Part shown: piece by piece, positions 25,952 through 37,018 of the stretch | How positions within the stretch are numbered: the first letter of the stretch is position 1 | Layout: the number at the start of each line of letters is the position of its first letter | Assembly: GCA_016718035.1 (NCBI GenBank) | Contig: JADKEK010000011.1 | Coordinates: 62,001 to 126,000, forward strand | Reading direction: 5' to 3' | Source: Bacteroidota bacterium | GTDB lineage: Bacteria > Bacteroidota > Bacteroidia > Chitinophagales > BACL12 | DNA length: 64,000 nt | Program-made: the position numbers and the translations under genes | The notes under the pieces: generated by a model | Databases searched by the model: none | Told to the model about the DNA's origin: nothing | The model's input: the letters and a program-made list of their open reading frames with translations, nothing else

Positions 25952-28387
25952 TTAAAACATATCCATTCCGCCATCGTAGTTTTCTTCCATTCCCCTGTTG
26001 CCCCTGCGACGATTATTGTCCTGTTGACCAAATTTATAAGTTAATTTGAGTGTGCCAATTTGTGATTGACGTTTGCGTGAATATTCACTGTAGAAATTGA
26101 TGCCTTCGCTATAACCTTCCCAAATTCTTGTATTGAAAATATCACTCATACTTACATTCACAGATAATTTATTTTGAAAAAAGTCAGATTTTAAACCTGC
26201 ATCAACAAAATAAACCGGTTCCGATTCACCCTGGGCAAATGTCCAAGGTGTATTATAACTAAAAGTAAGTTGAAACGAAGTTTGTTTTAATACCTGGAAA
26301 AATGACATCACCCTAATGTTATAAGTGAATTGTGAATTGGTTAATCCAGCTTCTAAGTTATTTGCATCAACAAGTGTTTGATTAAAATTAACACTCGATG
26401 TTACATTCCACCATTTATAAAATTCATTTTTCCCAACAAGTTCAACACCATATTTTTCTTCATTATCGTAGTTCTGGAAAGTCATGTAAGAAATACCTTC
26501 TTCATTTACGGTAGTGTAAGGAGAAATTTCATTTAGGGTTTTATTATAATATACAGAAGCAGATATAGAATGATTTTTGAATTCCTTTACAAATGAAATA
26601 TCATATGCATTTTCAAATTCAGGCTCTAAATACGGATTCCCGATTCTGAATGAATAAGGGTCAGAATAATCAGGAAACGGATTTAAAAACCAGGCATTTG
26701 GGCGGTCAACGCGACGGCTGTAACTGGCTGATAATTCAGCAGTTTCAGTGAACTTATAGTTTAAGTGAACACTCGGAAATAAGCCGAAATAATTATTATT
26801 ATAAGTTTCGTCGGTGGTAAGTAAATCCGATTCTGTTAATGTTTGCTCAGCACGAACACCTAACTGATAACCAAATTTTTTAATGCTGCTGTTCCAAATC
26901 AAATAGGCTGCAATTACATCTTCAGTATAAACAAATTGATTATTGATTGAATCGTCAACCATCCACATATTTGTTTCATTGTCAAACGATTCAGAGTATA
27001 AGGTGTTATCCTTAATTTCTTTGGTATATTTTAATCCGGTTTCAAACTGATTGCCATTTTTAAATGGATGCACATAATCAGACTGGATACTCATATCCTT
27101 ATTAATTGAAGGGCGACTAACAGATTGTAACAATAAGTTATTTAATGTTGTATCTGTTACACCAAAAAATTCTTCGTTATAATCACTGAGGTCATTCCCA
27201 TCTCCATATGAATAAAATGCATCAGCACTAAGTACTTGTTTTGGATTTAAAAATGTTTTGCGGTAAGTCAAACCTGCATTATAGGATAAACCCTCATTAT
27301 TTGAATTGGTTGTTCTAATGCTATTTGCTGTTTCAATACTATCTAAGTCTAGGAATGAATAATTGACAATATCGAGACGCTCGCTGGTATTGGTATGAAA
27401 TGAACCACTTATACCAATTGTATTTTGTTTATTGATATAATAGTCCATGCCCGCACGTGCCATATGCATTTGCGATTTACTATTATTATTACTTAACGAA
27501 TTGAGGAAAAAGGTAGTATCCTCTTCAAATGTTTTTCTAAATACACTACCACTCCCGTCGCGGTCATCGTTGGTGTAACTATAATTAGAATACACATTAA
27601 TTTTTTGATTTCTAAAATTTAACGATGCACCACCTTCATATTTTGGTGTAGTGGAAACGCCGGCTGTAATATTACCATTCAGGCCAATTTTTTTATTGCG
27701 TTTTAATACAATATTGATAATACCACTATTGCCTTCTGCTTCATATCTTGCCGAAGGATTGGTAATTACTTCTATACTTTCAATAGAACTTGCAGGAATT
27801 TGTTCCAGTATGGCATTCATATTAGTGCCGACAATACCTGAAGGTTTTCCATCAATAAAAATGCGAACGCCTTCATTGCCGCGTAAACTAATATTGCCAT
27901 CTATGTCAATTACAACCGATGGAATAGTTTGAAGTGCATCAGAAGCTGAACCTGCTGAAGCAACAATATCTTTGTCAATATTATACACCTTTTTATCTAT
28001 GCTTCCCTGCAAATAGGATTGCTCTGCCTGGATGTTCACACTTTCCAACATATTCACATCCTGGACCATTTGAACCATGCCTGCATTATAAAAAGGAGCA
28101 CCTGCCGGTAAATTAAAATTGATATGTTTTTCAACATACCCGATAAAATTTACATGTAAAGTATAATTACCACTATTGTTAACAGTAAATCTAAATTTAC
28201 CATCCATATCGGTTATACCACCGGAAATGATGCTAGAGTCACCTTGCAGTGTTACCGTAACGGCAGCAAATTCAATGGGTTTTTTTGAAATGGAATCACC
28301 AACTGCACCTGCAATATTTATCGCATTCATTTGTGCCTGAACCGTAAAAATGGTGTAAAACAAGAGGAGCCCTGCAAATCTTTTCAT
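25952..28387 (-). CDS. TonB-dependent receptor, outer-membrane beta-barrel family
   Basis: 811 residues from the ATG at 28387; the longer frame adds 64 residues ahead of the signal peptide MKRFAGLLLFYTIFTVQAQ. A carboxypeptidase regulatory-like domain (about 22-105, IAGAVGDSISKKPIEFAAVTV) is followed by a plug domain (IPSVVIDIDGNISLRGNEG, ILEQIPASSIESIEVITNPSARYEAEG) and a large barrel of the OMP_b-brl_3 type. The C-terminus is an Arg/Gly-rich tail ending GGMDMF. In Bacteroidota these proteins import ligands or act as barrels with few known substrates. It is divergent from the acyl-CoA carboxylase gene across a 247-base region holding a perfect operator-like dyad. Confidence 0.9.
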   Translation of the reverse strand: MKRFAGLLLFYTIFTVQAQMNAINIAGAVGDSISKKPIEFAAVTVTLQGDSSIISGGITDMDGKFRFTVNNSGNYTLHVNFIGYVEKHINFNLPAGAPFYNAGMVQMVQDVNMLESVNIQAEQSYLQGSIDKKVYNIDKDIVASAGSASDALQTIPSVVIDIDGNISLRGNEGVRIFIDGKPSGIVGTNMNAILEQIPASSIESIEVITNPSARYEAEGNSGIINIVLKRNKKIGLNGNITAGVSTTPKYEGGASLNFRNQKINVYSNYSYTNDDRDGSGSVFRKTFEEDTTFFLNSLSNNNSKSQMHMARAGMDYYINKQNTIGISGSFHTNTSERLDIVNYSFLDLDSIETANSIRTTNSNNEGLSYNAGLTYRKTFLNPKQVLSADAFYSYGDGNDLSDYNEEFFGVTDTTLNNLLLQSVSRPSINKDMSIQSDYVHPFKNGNQFETGLKYTKEIKDNTLYSESFDNETNMWMVDDSINNQFVYTEDVIAAYLIWNSSIKKFGYQLGVRAEQTLTESDLLTTDETYNNNYFGLFPSVHLNYKFTETAELSASYSRRVDRPNAWFLNPFPDYSDPYSFRIGNPYLEPEFENAYDISFVKEFKNHSISASVYYNKTLNEISPYTTVNEEGISYMTFQNYDNEEKYGVELVGKNEFYKWWNVTSSVNFNQTLVDANNLEAGLTNSQFTYNIRVMSFFQVLKQTSFQLTFSYNTPWTFAQGESEPVYFVDAGLKSDFFQNKLSVNVSMSDIFNTRIWEGYSEGINFYSEYSRKRQSQIGTLKLTYKFGQQDNNRRRGNRGMEENYDGGMDMF

Positions 28388-28416
28388 CAGTATTAAATAT
28401 CGTATTTTAAGTAATG

Positions 28417-28424
28417 CAAAATTA
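28417..28424 (-). promoter_or_regulatory. -7 promoter box of the TonB receptor
   Basis: TAATTTTG on the minus strand is a perfect TAnnTTTG match, 29 bases before the chosen ATG; it supports that start over the longer frame, whose beginning lies upstream of the box. Confidence 0.5.
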
Positions 28425-28498
28425 ACGCATTTGACTGGTTTAAATAAGTAAGGTTTAGTGCGTTTAAGGTGTATTAACAAATATTGTGATTTTTTGTT

Positions 28499-28515
28499 CC
28501 AAATGTCACATTTGG
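28499..28515. promoter_or_regulatory. Operator-like perfect dyad CCAAATGT-C-ACATTTGG
   Basis: A 17-base palindrome with 8-base perfect arms and a one-base centre lies in the divergent region between the TonB receptor and the carboxylase gene, 75 bases upstream of the receptor's -7 box. The size fits a dimeric helix-turn-helix regulator. No regulator gene is adjacent. Confidence 0.5.
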
Positions 28516-28634
28516 CGTTCAAATCAGCATTTTTTCTCCTGCAATGATGTTTACTGGCGTGTTTGTTATTATTTCTCACCCAAATTCTAGTTAACCTTTA
28601 GTATTTTTCCGACTGAAATAAAATTTTAGAAACC

Positions 28635-30176
<1,542 letters not shown>

Positions 30177-30217
30177 ATACAATTAGTGAACAATACTCGA
30201 AGTAAAAAACTGTAATA

Positions 30218-31309
30218 ATGGCTACCAAAAAAAAACAATCTGTAATAGGAGAGAAGGAAATTGATTTCCTTACGAAATATTTAAATAATCCCTCACCAAC
30301 TGGTTATGAAACCGAGGGTCAAAAAATTTGGCTGGAATATTTAAAGGCTTATACAGATGATTATTTTGTAGACAATTATGGCAGTGTTGCAGCTATTATT
30401 AATCCGAAAGCTAGTTACAAGGTGGTTATTGAAGCACATGCAGATGAAATTGCATGGGCTGTTCATTTTATTACAGAAGATGGATTTATTTATGTAGAAC
30501 GCATTGGCGGTTCTGACCACATTATCGCTCCTAGCAAAAGGGTTAATATTCATACCGCTAAAGGCATTAAAAAGGCCGTGTTTGGATGGCCTGCAATCCA
30601 TACTCGCAGGGTAAAAGATGATTTACCTGAACTCAAAAATATTTTCCTGGATTGTGGTTGTACATCTAAAAAAGAAGTACTCGATTTGGGCATTAGTATT
30701 GGCGACCCAATTACATTCGATGATGATTTTTTTGTTATGAACGACAAGTATTTTGTTGGCAGGGCACTCGATAATAGAATAGGAGGATTTATCATTGCAC
30801 AAGTTGCCAGATTACTCAAACAAAATAAAATAAAATTACCTTACGGCTTATACATTGTTAATTCGGTTCAGGAAGAAATTGGTTTACGTGGTGCTGAAAT
30901 GATGGCACAACAAATTAAACCTGATGTTGCTATTGTAACAGATGTAACACACGATTCTAATACACCTATGATTTCCAAAAATATAGAAGGTGATTTAAAA
31001 CTTGGTCGCGGTCCCGCACTTACCAAAGGTCCTGCAGTACACAATAAATTATTAAAAATTATTGAAGATGCTGCAAAAGCAAATAAAATTGATTGGCAGC
31101 GCGATGTAGCATCACGCACAACCGGCACCGATACAGATGCATTTGCCTATTCAAATGGAGGTGTGCCAACTTGTTTAATTGCATTGCCGTTGCGTTATAT
31201 GCATACTACTGTTGAGTGTGTGCACAAGCAAGATGTTGAAGCTGTTATTCAACTCATATATCATACTTTGCTCAACTTGAAACCTGGGTTTAATTATAAA
31301 TATTTATAA
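30218..31309 (+). CDS. M42-family metallopeptidase (glutamyl/leucyl aminopeptidase type)
   Basis: 363 residues, no signal peptide, cytoplasmic. All ligands of the M42 di-metal site can be seen: His in VIEAHADEIAW, bridging Asp in GRALDNRIGG, the Glu pair in VQEEIGLRGAEM (catalytic base and ligand), Asp in IVTDVTHDSN and His in MHTTVECVHKQD. Members are large tetrahedral aminopeptidases that trim peptides. It lies 41 bases after the carboxylase gene, and a small membrane-protein frame starts one base after its stop. Confidence 0.92.
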   Translation: MATKKKQSVIGEKEIDFLTKYLNNPSPTGYETEGQKIWLEYLKAYTDDYFVDNYGSVAAIINPKASYKVVIEAHADEIAWAVHFITEDGFIYVERIGGSDHIIAPSKRVNIHTAKGIKKAVFGWPAIHTRRVKDDLPELKNIFLDCGCTSKKEVLDLGISIGDPITFDDDFFVMNDKYFVGRALDNRIGGFIIAQVARLLKQNKIKLPYGLYIVNSVQEEIGLRGAEMMAQQIKPDVAIVTDVTHDSNTPMISKNIEGDLKLGRGPALTKGPAVHNKLLKIIEDAAKANKIDWQRDVASRTTGTDTDAFAYSNGGVPTCLIALPLRYMHTTVECVHKQDVEAVIQLIYHTLLNLKPGFNYKYL

Positions 31310-31310
31310 G

Positions 31311-31505
31311 GTGACCATCAGAGGAATTGCAGCAGTTTATTTATTATTTGTTATACTGCCCATAATTGCGGCAGCCATCATTGTTTTTATTGCTGCACGC
31401 AAAAGAATTAAGTTACAAAAAGAGACTGACCCTGATTCGTTTAAAAAGAAAAAGCCCTCCCAACCGGGAAGGCTTCGAAGATTTTTTACAATCAGGAAAC
31501 AATAA
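31311..31505 (+). CDS. Small single-pass membrane protein, unknown
   Basis: 64 residues from a GTG one base after the peptidase stop codon, suggesting translational coupling. One long hydrophobic helix (residues ~6-29, VYLLFVILPIIAAAIIVFIA) is followed by a strongly basic tail (RKRIKL, FKKKKPS, GRLRRFFTIRKQ). No family is recognised. The last third of the frame is also the intrinsic terminator of the convergent TlpA-like gene, which is odd for a coding region. The gene is supported by spacing and composition only. Confidence 0.5.
   Translation: MTIRGIAAVYLLFVILPIIAAAIIVFIAARKRIKLQKETDPDSFKKKKPSQPGRLRRFFTIRKQ
31443..31475 (-). terminator. Terminator of the TlpA-like gene, inside the small convergent ORF
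   Basis: AAGCCCTCCC (31452-31461), loop AACC, GGGAAGGCTT (31466-31475) form a 10-bp stem with one mismatch. On the minus strand it is followed by TTTTTCTTTTT. It is 33 bases past the TlpA-like stop and lies wholly within the coding frame 31311-31505. Confidence 0.7.
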
Positions 31506-31507
31506 TA

Positions 31508-32644
31508 TTATTGATTAATTAATTCCATCACCTTTGTTTCTAAGGCTTGACCACGTAGGTTTTCTGCTACAATAATACCTTCTTTATTTACCAAAAACGA
31601 CATCGGGATTCCGGTAATGCGATAATCAATTGCCGCTTTGTTATTGGCATCATCCAATGCACAAACATGATTATCCCAAATTAATCCATCAGCCTGAACA
31701 GCGGCAAGCCATTTCGATTTATCAGTATCCAGTGAAACACTAAAAATATTAAATCCTTTCGATTTATAAGCATTATATACACGCACTACATTTGGATTTT
31801 CTTTGCGACATGGTCCACACCAACTTGCCCAGAAATCGATTAATATAATCTGCCCTTTTAAATCGGATAATTTTTTGGAATTACCATTTTTATCAGGTTG
31901 TATAATATCTATAAAGGGTTTGCCAACAAGACTTTGTGCAAGAAGTCCTTCCTGTGTGGCAATTTTAATACCTAAGTCTTTAATATAAGGACTTGAAGAA
32001 TCGGCACTGCTTTTCCAAACATTATAATGCTCTTTTACAAATTGAAATTCAGAAAAGAATATGGATTCAACTGCAATTGAAGAGTTCGCCACATATTTAC
32101 AGGTATCGATATAATTTTTGAATATTGAGATATAATCATTTTTCATTTGCTCAACAATAGCATTAAATGCAGAATCATTTCCGGCAGCTTTTAATTCCAT
32201 GATAGAGTCGTTCATGCGCATGGCAGACTCGTCAAAATCGCGTAAGGTTTTCATTAACCCAAATAATGATAATGTTGCAGGTGAGCCGGTAATAGTTGGA
32301 TTGCCCGCTTCATTTACATTCGCCGTTAATTCCATCTCTTCGTTTTGCAACGATACCACATAATAATTTTGATCGGCACCTGCTACAGTTAAACGACATG
32401 TCATACGTTCAGGTAAATGATTTTTAATAGTGAACTTACCTTCTTTATCTGCAGTAACGGTATCTATAATAGTGTATTTTGGTTGGCCGGCTTCAGGGAA
32501 AGTCATAGTTTCCAAAATAATTTTTTTGTTTTCTGCACCGGTAATGGTTCCATTTATTGTAAATGGATCACCCGATTTTTTATCACATGAAATAAAAAAT
32601 AAAGTTGATACGCTAAAAAATAAAAATAATAGTTGATTTCGCAT
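31508..32644 (-). CDS. TlpA-family thiol-disulfide oxidoreductase lipoprotein with DUF4369 domain
   Basis: 378 residues. The lipobox FISC with Cys20 predicts a lipoprotein facing the periplasm. Residues ~25-125 match the DUF4369 beta-domain (FTINGTITGAENKKIILET). The C-terminal half is a thioredoxin-like TlpA/AhpC domain with FWASWCGPCRKENP (Cys276 and Cys279) and the cis-Pro loop TGIPMSF. It should reduce periplasmic disulfides, for instance in cytochrome or surface-protein maturation; the partner is unknown. It lies 37 bases downstream of gatB on the same strand and may be co-transcribed with it. Confidence 0.9.
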   Translation of the reverse strand: MRNQLLFLFFSVSTLFFISCDKKSGDPFTINGTITGAENKKIILETMTFPEAGQPKYTIIDTVTADKEGKFTIKNHLPERMTCRLTVAGADQNYYVVSLQNEEMELTANVNEAGNPTITGSPATLSLFGLMKTLRDFDESAMRMNDSIMELKAAGNDSAFNAIVEQMKNDYISIFKNYIDTCKYVANSSIAVESIFFSEFQFVKEHYNVWKSSADSSSPYIKDLGIKIATQEGLLAQSLVGKPFIDIIQPDKNGNSKKLSDLKGQIILIDFWASWCGPCRKENPNVVRVYNAYKSKGFNIFSVSLDTDKSKWLAAVQADGLIWDNHVCALDDANNKAAIDYRITGIPMSFLVNKEGIIVAENLRGQALETKVMELINQ

Positions 32645-32681
32645 TGCTAATTGGTTTGATACTTTAAATAAGTAATTTATT

Positions 32682-34130
32682 TTAATTGTTGAGTTTTTCT
32701 TCTAATAATTTACTAGTAAGTTTTGGATCGGCTTTTCCTTTGCTCAGCTTCATTACTTCTCCCATAAATAATCCCAATAATCCTTTTTTCCCGTTTTTGT
32801 ATTCTGTTACTTTATCCGGGAATTTGGCAAGCGCCTCATCTACAAACTGGGCAATTAAACCTGAATCACTTTCCTGAATAATATTCATTGCTTTGGCTAA
32901 ATCTGCAGCGGTGTTTTCAGGTTTTTCCATTAATGCAGGAAAAAGTTGCTGAGATGCAATGGTAAAATTTAATTTGCTTTCATCAATTAATTGAATGATA
33001 TCGGCAATATGTTTTGGTGTAATGGAAAGTTCATTTATTGCTTTCGCATTTTCGTTTAACCAACTTTTAATCGGACCTGAAACCCAGTTAGCAGCAGCTT
33101 TATAATTTTTTGTCAACTGTATAATCTCTTCAAAAAATAAAGCAATTGCTTTTTCGCTTGTCAATATTTCTGCATCATAAACACTGAGTTGCAATTGTTC
33201 AATATACTTATGCATTAAAGCTTTCGGCAAAGCAGGCATATCTTGTTTAATACCTTCTATCATTTCATCTGAAACAGCAAAAGGTGGTAAATCCGGTTCC
33301 GGAAAATAACGGTAATCATGTGCAGCTTCTTTGCTCCGCATGCTGAAAGTAGTTCCTTTGGAAGCATCAAAACTGCGCGTTTCCTGTACTAATGTTTCAC
33401 CACTTTCAATAGCGTCAATTTGACGAATTACTTCGTAATCTATGGCGCGTTTAACATTGCGGATGGAATTCATATTTTTCACTTCCACCTTTACCCCGAA
33501 TTGTGTTGCGCCTTTCAGCATCACACTCACGTTGGCATCACAGCGCAAACTGCCTTCTTCCATATTCCCATCACAAATTTCGAGGTGACGAACTAATCGT
33601 CTGATTTCTGTTAAATAGGCATAAGCCTCATCGCCACTGCGCATATCCGGCTCAGACACGATTTCAACAAGAGGAGTTCCTGCTCGGTTAAGGTCCACCA
33701 GCGTATAAAAAGGGTCTAAATCATGTATACTTTTGCCGGCATCCTCTTCCATGTGAATCCGGTGTATGCGTATTGTTTTTTCTTTTCCATACTCGCCAAT
33801 TAGCACAATACCGTTGGTACAAATGGGGGTATTATCCTGGGTTATCTGGTAACCTTTAGGCAAATCGGCGTAAAAGTAGTTTTTGCGGGCAAACTGGTTA
33901 TAACGGGTAATTTGGCAATTTGTGGCCAAACCAAGTTTGATGGCCAGTCGCAAACTTTCCTGATTAAAAACGGGTAAAGTGCCCGGATGTCCTAGTGTAA
34001 CAGGACTTACATACGTATTAGGCTCACCACCGTAAGCGGCAATATCATCGCTGTAAGCCTTAGTTTTGGTAAGCAATTGAGCATGCACTTCTAAACCAAT
34101 TACTACCTCGTATTTATCGTAAACGTTCAT
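32682..34130 (-). CDS. gatB: Asp-tRNA(Asn)/Glu-tRNA(Gln) amidotransferase subunit B
   Basis: 482 residues from the ATG at 34130 (MNVYDKYEVVIGLEVHAQL); the longer frame adds 14 unlikely residues. GatB binds the mischarged tRNA and, as part of GatCAB, transfers ammonia to form Gln-tRNA or Asn-tRNA. Family sequence includes GLEVHAQLLTKTKAYSDD, GHPGTLPVFNQE, FYADLPKGYQITQ, EEDAGKSIHD, DLNRAGTPLVEIVSEPD, LRCDANVSVM and the C-terminal YqeY-like helical domain ending KADPKLTSKLLEEKLNN. gatA and gatC are not in the window. Confidence 0.95.
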   Translation of the reverse strand: MNVYDKYEVVIGLEVHAQLLTKTKAYSDDIAAYGGEPNTYVSPVTLGHPGTLPVFNQESLRLAIKLGLATNCQITRYNQFARKNYFYADLPKGYQITQDNTPICTNGIVLIGEYGKEKTIRIHRIHMEEDAGKSIHDLDPFYTLVDLNRAGTPLVEIVSEPDMRSGDEAYAYLTEIRRLVRHLEICDGNMEEGSLRCDANVSVMLKGATQFGVKVEVKNMNSIRNVKRAIDYEVIRQIDAIESGETLVQETRSFDASKGTTFSMRSKEAAHDYRYFPEPDLPPFAVSDEMIEGIKQDMPALPKALMHKYIEQLQLSVYDAEILTSEKAIALFFEEIIQLTKNYKAAANWVSGPIKSWLNENAKAINELSITPKHIADIIQLIDESKLNFTIASQQLFPALMEKPENTAADLAKAMNIIQESDSGLIAQFVDEALAKFPDKVTEYKNGKKGLLGLFMGEVMKLSKGKADPKLTSKLLEEKLNN

Positions 34131-34137
34131 ACGGCGG

Positions 34138-34145
34138 CAAAGATA
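34138..34145 (-). promoter_or_regulatory. -7 promoter box of gatB, very close to the start codon
   Basis: TATCTTTG, a perfect match to TAnnTTTG, lies only seven bases before the ATG on the minus strand. If it is used, the gatB transcript would have an extremely short leader or none. Confidence 0.5.
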
Positions 34146-34358
34146 AGAACTTGCCACCAAGCCTAAGGGCAAACATACTCGTTTACTAAAATTTAGTAGT
34201 GTCAGTTAATTGTGAAAAAAATATTTCCGGTTATCAGAATTTCAGGAATTTGTTTTAACTTCGAACTGCAAAAGATTGATTTCTTTTCATATGTATATTA
34301 CCCGGTGGACAGAAGAGGAGCTGGACACCGGTTTTTTTATTTATATAAGTTGCTAACT

Positions 34359-35633
34359 ATGAAACTGTTATACACAACAATTGGTCTTGCTCTTTTTTCC
34401 ACTCTTAACGCCCAAAACTTTGATTATGCAGTCTCCCTCCAGGAGGTAGTGTTTTCCGGCGATGATATGTATGAGATTAGGCAGGACGATAATACCGGAT
34501 TTATCGACACCGATTTTCACTGGAAAGCTGATGGCACAGTTAACCCTACCGCTTTTCCTTCCGGGACAACAATTTCAGCGGCAGCTACCATCCAATTTGA
34601 ATGCGAACAAATGCCGGCCAGTATATATATACGTGGAACAGGCCCAGATGACATGACTTTTCCTAGTTTAGCGGTTGCTCCTGTTGGTGATATTTTTACT
34701 TACCCGGAAACACCCGCTACGGCTCCATTTGAACCTGAAACAATCAGGTTTTATGAACATTTTTCCATTAACTGGGAGTTTTCATTCGATAATGTGAAGT
34801 GGTACACGATTGGAGAAAGTATGAGTCCGGTTTACGTAACCCTGCAAGAGGCAAAACCCGAAGGTGGATTTTCAGGATTTAAATATTACCTCACAGTTTT
34901 TGATGTGGCTTGCAGAAATGCAGATGGTGTTACAACTACCGATGAAATGATTAATAAAGTATGGGAAGAATTTACCGACCATACCGTATATCGCGCCGAT
35001 GGAGTGCCAATGGGTTATTACAAAGAATTATTTTCACCCAACGTAACACTCGGCACTTTAATTAAATATGCAGATGGCGAATGTTATACATGGGCACAAT
35101 TATTTTTAGCCGCATTAAAAATGCACGGATTTTCACAGCCTAATAATTATATGAATATCACAGCTGATTATTCTTCAACAGGTTGTGGCAGTATATCGCG
35201 ATTTTTAGTAAAAGACTGGACATTTGGAACACCATCTTATGACTGTTTCGACATGCCTTATGTAAATGTATATAATCCGGATTATTATGACGCAGATACT
35301 GCCTATATCTACGATTATGCTGAAGTTACCGATGAAATTGGTGTAATGGGGCAAACCGCTCCCAATCCAGCTTCCAGCTTTAGTAATCATCAAATAGCTA
35401 TTGTAAATGGCAAATATTATGATGCCAGTTATGGTGTTTTATTTAATACATTTAGTGAAATAAAATACGGTGCTTTAAGCGGATGGAGCAGAAGCGAAAC
35501 AAGTGATGAAGTAGGTATTGGAATTGATGTAAATGGCGATGGCGATTTAGATGCCTCGCCGGACTTTACCATTTTGCGTGCAACAGATGATATAGAAGCT
35601 GCAGACTTTGACCAATCAATTGAAACATGGTGA
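34359..35633 (+). CDS. Secreted transglutaminase-like (papain-fold) protein, unknown role
   Basis: 424 residues from the ATG at 34359, the start of the signal peptide MKLLYTTIGLALFSTLNAQ; a longer frame from 34212 lacks one. The N-terminal ~200 residues are beta-rich. A possible Cys-His-Asp triad follows: Cys242 in GECYTWAQLFLAALKMHG, His344 in NHQIAIVNGKYYDASYG, Asp355 in the same segment. This spacing and context match transglutaminase-like proteases (His followed by NGKxYD). No sorting domain is visible. The start of the next gene overlaps its stop by seven bases (ATGGTGA), so the two are translationally coupled. The assignment is inference from motif order. Confidence 0.6.
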   Translation: MKLLYTTIGLALFSTLNAQNFDYAVSLQEVVFSGDDMYEIRQDDNTGFIDTDFHWKADGTVNPTAFPSGTTISAAATIQFECEQMPASIYIRGTGPDDMTFPSLAVAPVGDIFTYPETPATAPFEPETIRFYEHFSINWEFSFDNVKWYTIGESMSPVYVTLQEAKPEGGFSGFKYYLTVFDVACRNADGVTTTDEMINKVWEEFTDHTVYRADGVPMGYYKELFSPNVTLGTLIKYADGECYTWAQLFLAALKMHGFSQPNNYMNITADYSSTGCGSISRFLVKDWTFGTPSYDCFDMPYVNVYNPDYYDADTAYIYDYAEVTDEIGVMGQTAPNPASSFSNHQIAIVNGKYYDASYGVLFNTFSEIKYGALSGWSRSETSDEVGIGIDVNGDGDLDASPDFTILRATDDIEAADFDQSIETW

Positions 35634-36436
35634 AACGATTTGTCTTCAATATTATTTTTTTGCTGTCAGCATGGAATAGTTTTGGTCAGGGAAAATTCGA
35701 CCGAAAAATTATCATTGAAGACAGTATGTTTTATGCTATTGAAATAAACAATCAGTTGGGTATTTTGTGGACTGGCAATATAAATATGCCATTGGATAGT
35801 GCTCAACAATATATTCTTCCCGTAGGAACAAAAAGGCGGAGTATGCATTTGCAGCCATTTGCCTGGGACATAAGCGGAGAAAGGCTTTACGCGATTAATT
35901 TCACTGAGTTTAGCCAAAACGAGGTTATTCGTAATTTAAAAGAAATTCCACTTGATTCACTTGAAAAATATCAACCTGAAACTAATTATCGGCCCTATTT
36001 TTATAAGGCTGCAATGGAAAATAATTATATAGAAAATTATCCGTTTGTAGAAACTTACAGGGATTATTTATATATGGATAATTTCTTTTTTGATATTGCG
36101 GTAAAAGGAGATAGTATTTACGAACTTATCGCTATTGATAATCAAATAACAGTTTGGTATTGGAATGGACAAACTTGGTATAAATCCACGAATTACACTT
36201 TTGATACAAATGCCTGTTTTTCCACTTTTTTTTCGCAACAAAATTTATGTGTAATAGATGGAAAAGGCAACTCCTATTTTGTTTCAGATAAATTAAATTT
36301 CATCGCCCAATTCCAACTTGAATTGCCTCAAACAATATTGGTTGATAATAGGGATAATAATACCATAAATTATATTCAAGCGACAGATTATCCAACTCAA
36401 TTATCGATAAAACAAATTATTTCCAGGAACAAATAA
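35627..36436 (+). CDS. Secreted protein of unknown function, coupled to the transglutaminase-like gene
   Basis: 269 residues with a signal peptide (MVKRFVFNIIFLLSAWNSFG). The mature part is rich in aromatic residues and beta-strand patterns (for example YRDYLYMDNFFFDIAV, ITVWYWNGQTWYK) and may form a small propeller or beta-sandwich. I recognise no family, no sorting domain and no catalytic motif. Its ATG lies inside the end of the preceding gene, and the SprB-repeat gene starts 10 bases after its stop, so the three form one unit. Confidence 0.7.
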   Translation: MVKRFVFNIIFLLSAWNSFGQGKFDRKIIIEDSMFYAIEINNQLGILWTGNINMPLDSAQQYILPVGTKRRSMHLQPFAWDISGERLYAINFTEFSQNEVIRNLKEIPLDSLEKYQPETNYRPYFYKAAMENNYIENYPFVETYRDYLYMDNFFFDIAVKGDSIYELIAIDNQITVWYWNGQTWYKSTNYTFDTNACFSTFFSQQNLCVIDGKGNSYFVSDKLNFIAQFQLELPQTILVDNRDNNTINYIQATDYPTQLSIKQIISRNK

Positions 36437-36446
36437 ATTACTTTGT

Positions 36447-37016
36447 ATGAAAAAATACTTATTTGCCATAATTGCCTGTTTGACTTTAGTGAATGCAAAA
36501 GCCGATGATGTTACAGCACTAGTTACACCTGCCACAGCGGGCTTTACCAATGGCGCTATTACATTAACTATTGCAGGTGGTTTTGCGCCATATACCTTTA
36601 GCTGGACTGGTCCTGATGGATTTACATCTACACTGCAGGATTTAACAGCATTGGCTCCTGGTGAATATTGTGTTAATGTCACAGATAATTATTGCGGAAC
36701 AACAACAGTTTGTGTTACGGTGACCGAGTATCAACCAAATGCTATAACTAATCTTCAAACTGTTGAGATACATGTTACACCAAATCCTTTTAATGCATAT
36801 TTAACCATTGATATTCATACGCTTTCAGGGTTTGATGCAGTGGTTAAAATTGTTGATTTAGAAGGGAAAGAAGTTGTCAATCAATCAACCAAATTAATTT
36901 CCGGAATAAATAAAGTTGTTATTGAGGAATTAAATAACCTTCCTGCCGGTAATTATTCGATATTTATTTTAAATCAAGCTCAAATATCAGGCAGCTCAAT
37001 TATTACTAAAATGTAA
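36447..37016 (+). CDS. SprB-repeat protein with T9SS sorting domain
   Basis: 189 residues. A signal peptide (MKKYLFAIIACLTLVNAKA) is followed by one SprB-type repeat (GAITLTIAGGFAPYTFSWTG through APGEYCVNVTDNYCGTTTVCVTV, with a Cys pair), the unit found many times in the gliding adhesin SprB. The C-terminal ~80 residues (VTPNPFNAY, GKEVVNQ, ending GSSIITKM) are a T9SS sorting domain. It is a very small cargo protein with a single repeat. A short membrane-protein gene follows after two bases. Confidence 0.8.
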   Translation: MKKYLFAIIACLTLVNAKADDVTALVTPATAGFTNGAITLTIAGGFAPYTFSWTGPDGFTSTLQDLTALAPGEYCVNVTDNYCGTTTVCVTVTEYQPNAITNLQTVEIHVTPNPFNAYLTIDIHTLSGFDAVVKIVDLEGKEVVNQSTKLISGINKVVIEELNNLPAGNYSIFILNQAQISGSSIITKM

Positions 37017-37018
37017 TT

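Noticed and set aside
34212..34358. N-terminal extension of the transglutaminase-like protein from the ATG at 34212.
   Set aside because: The extension has no leader character, while the ATG at 34359 begins a standard signal peptide.
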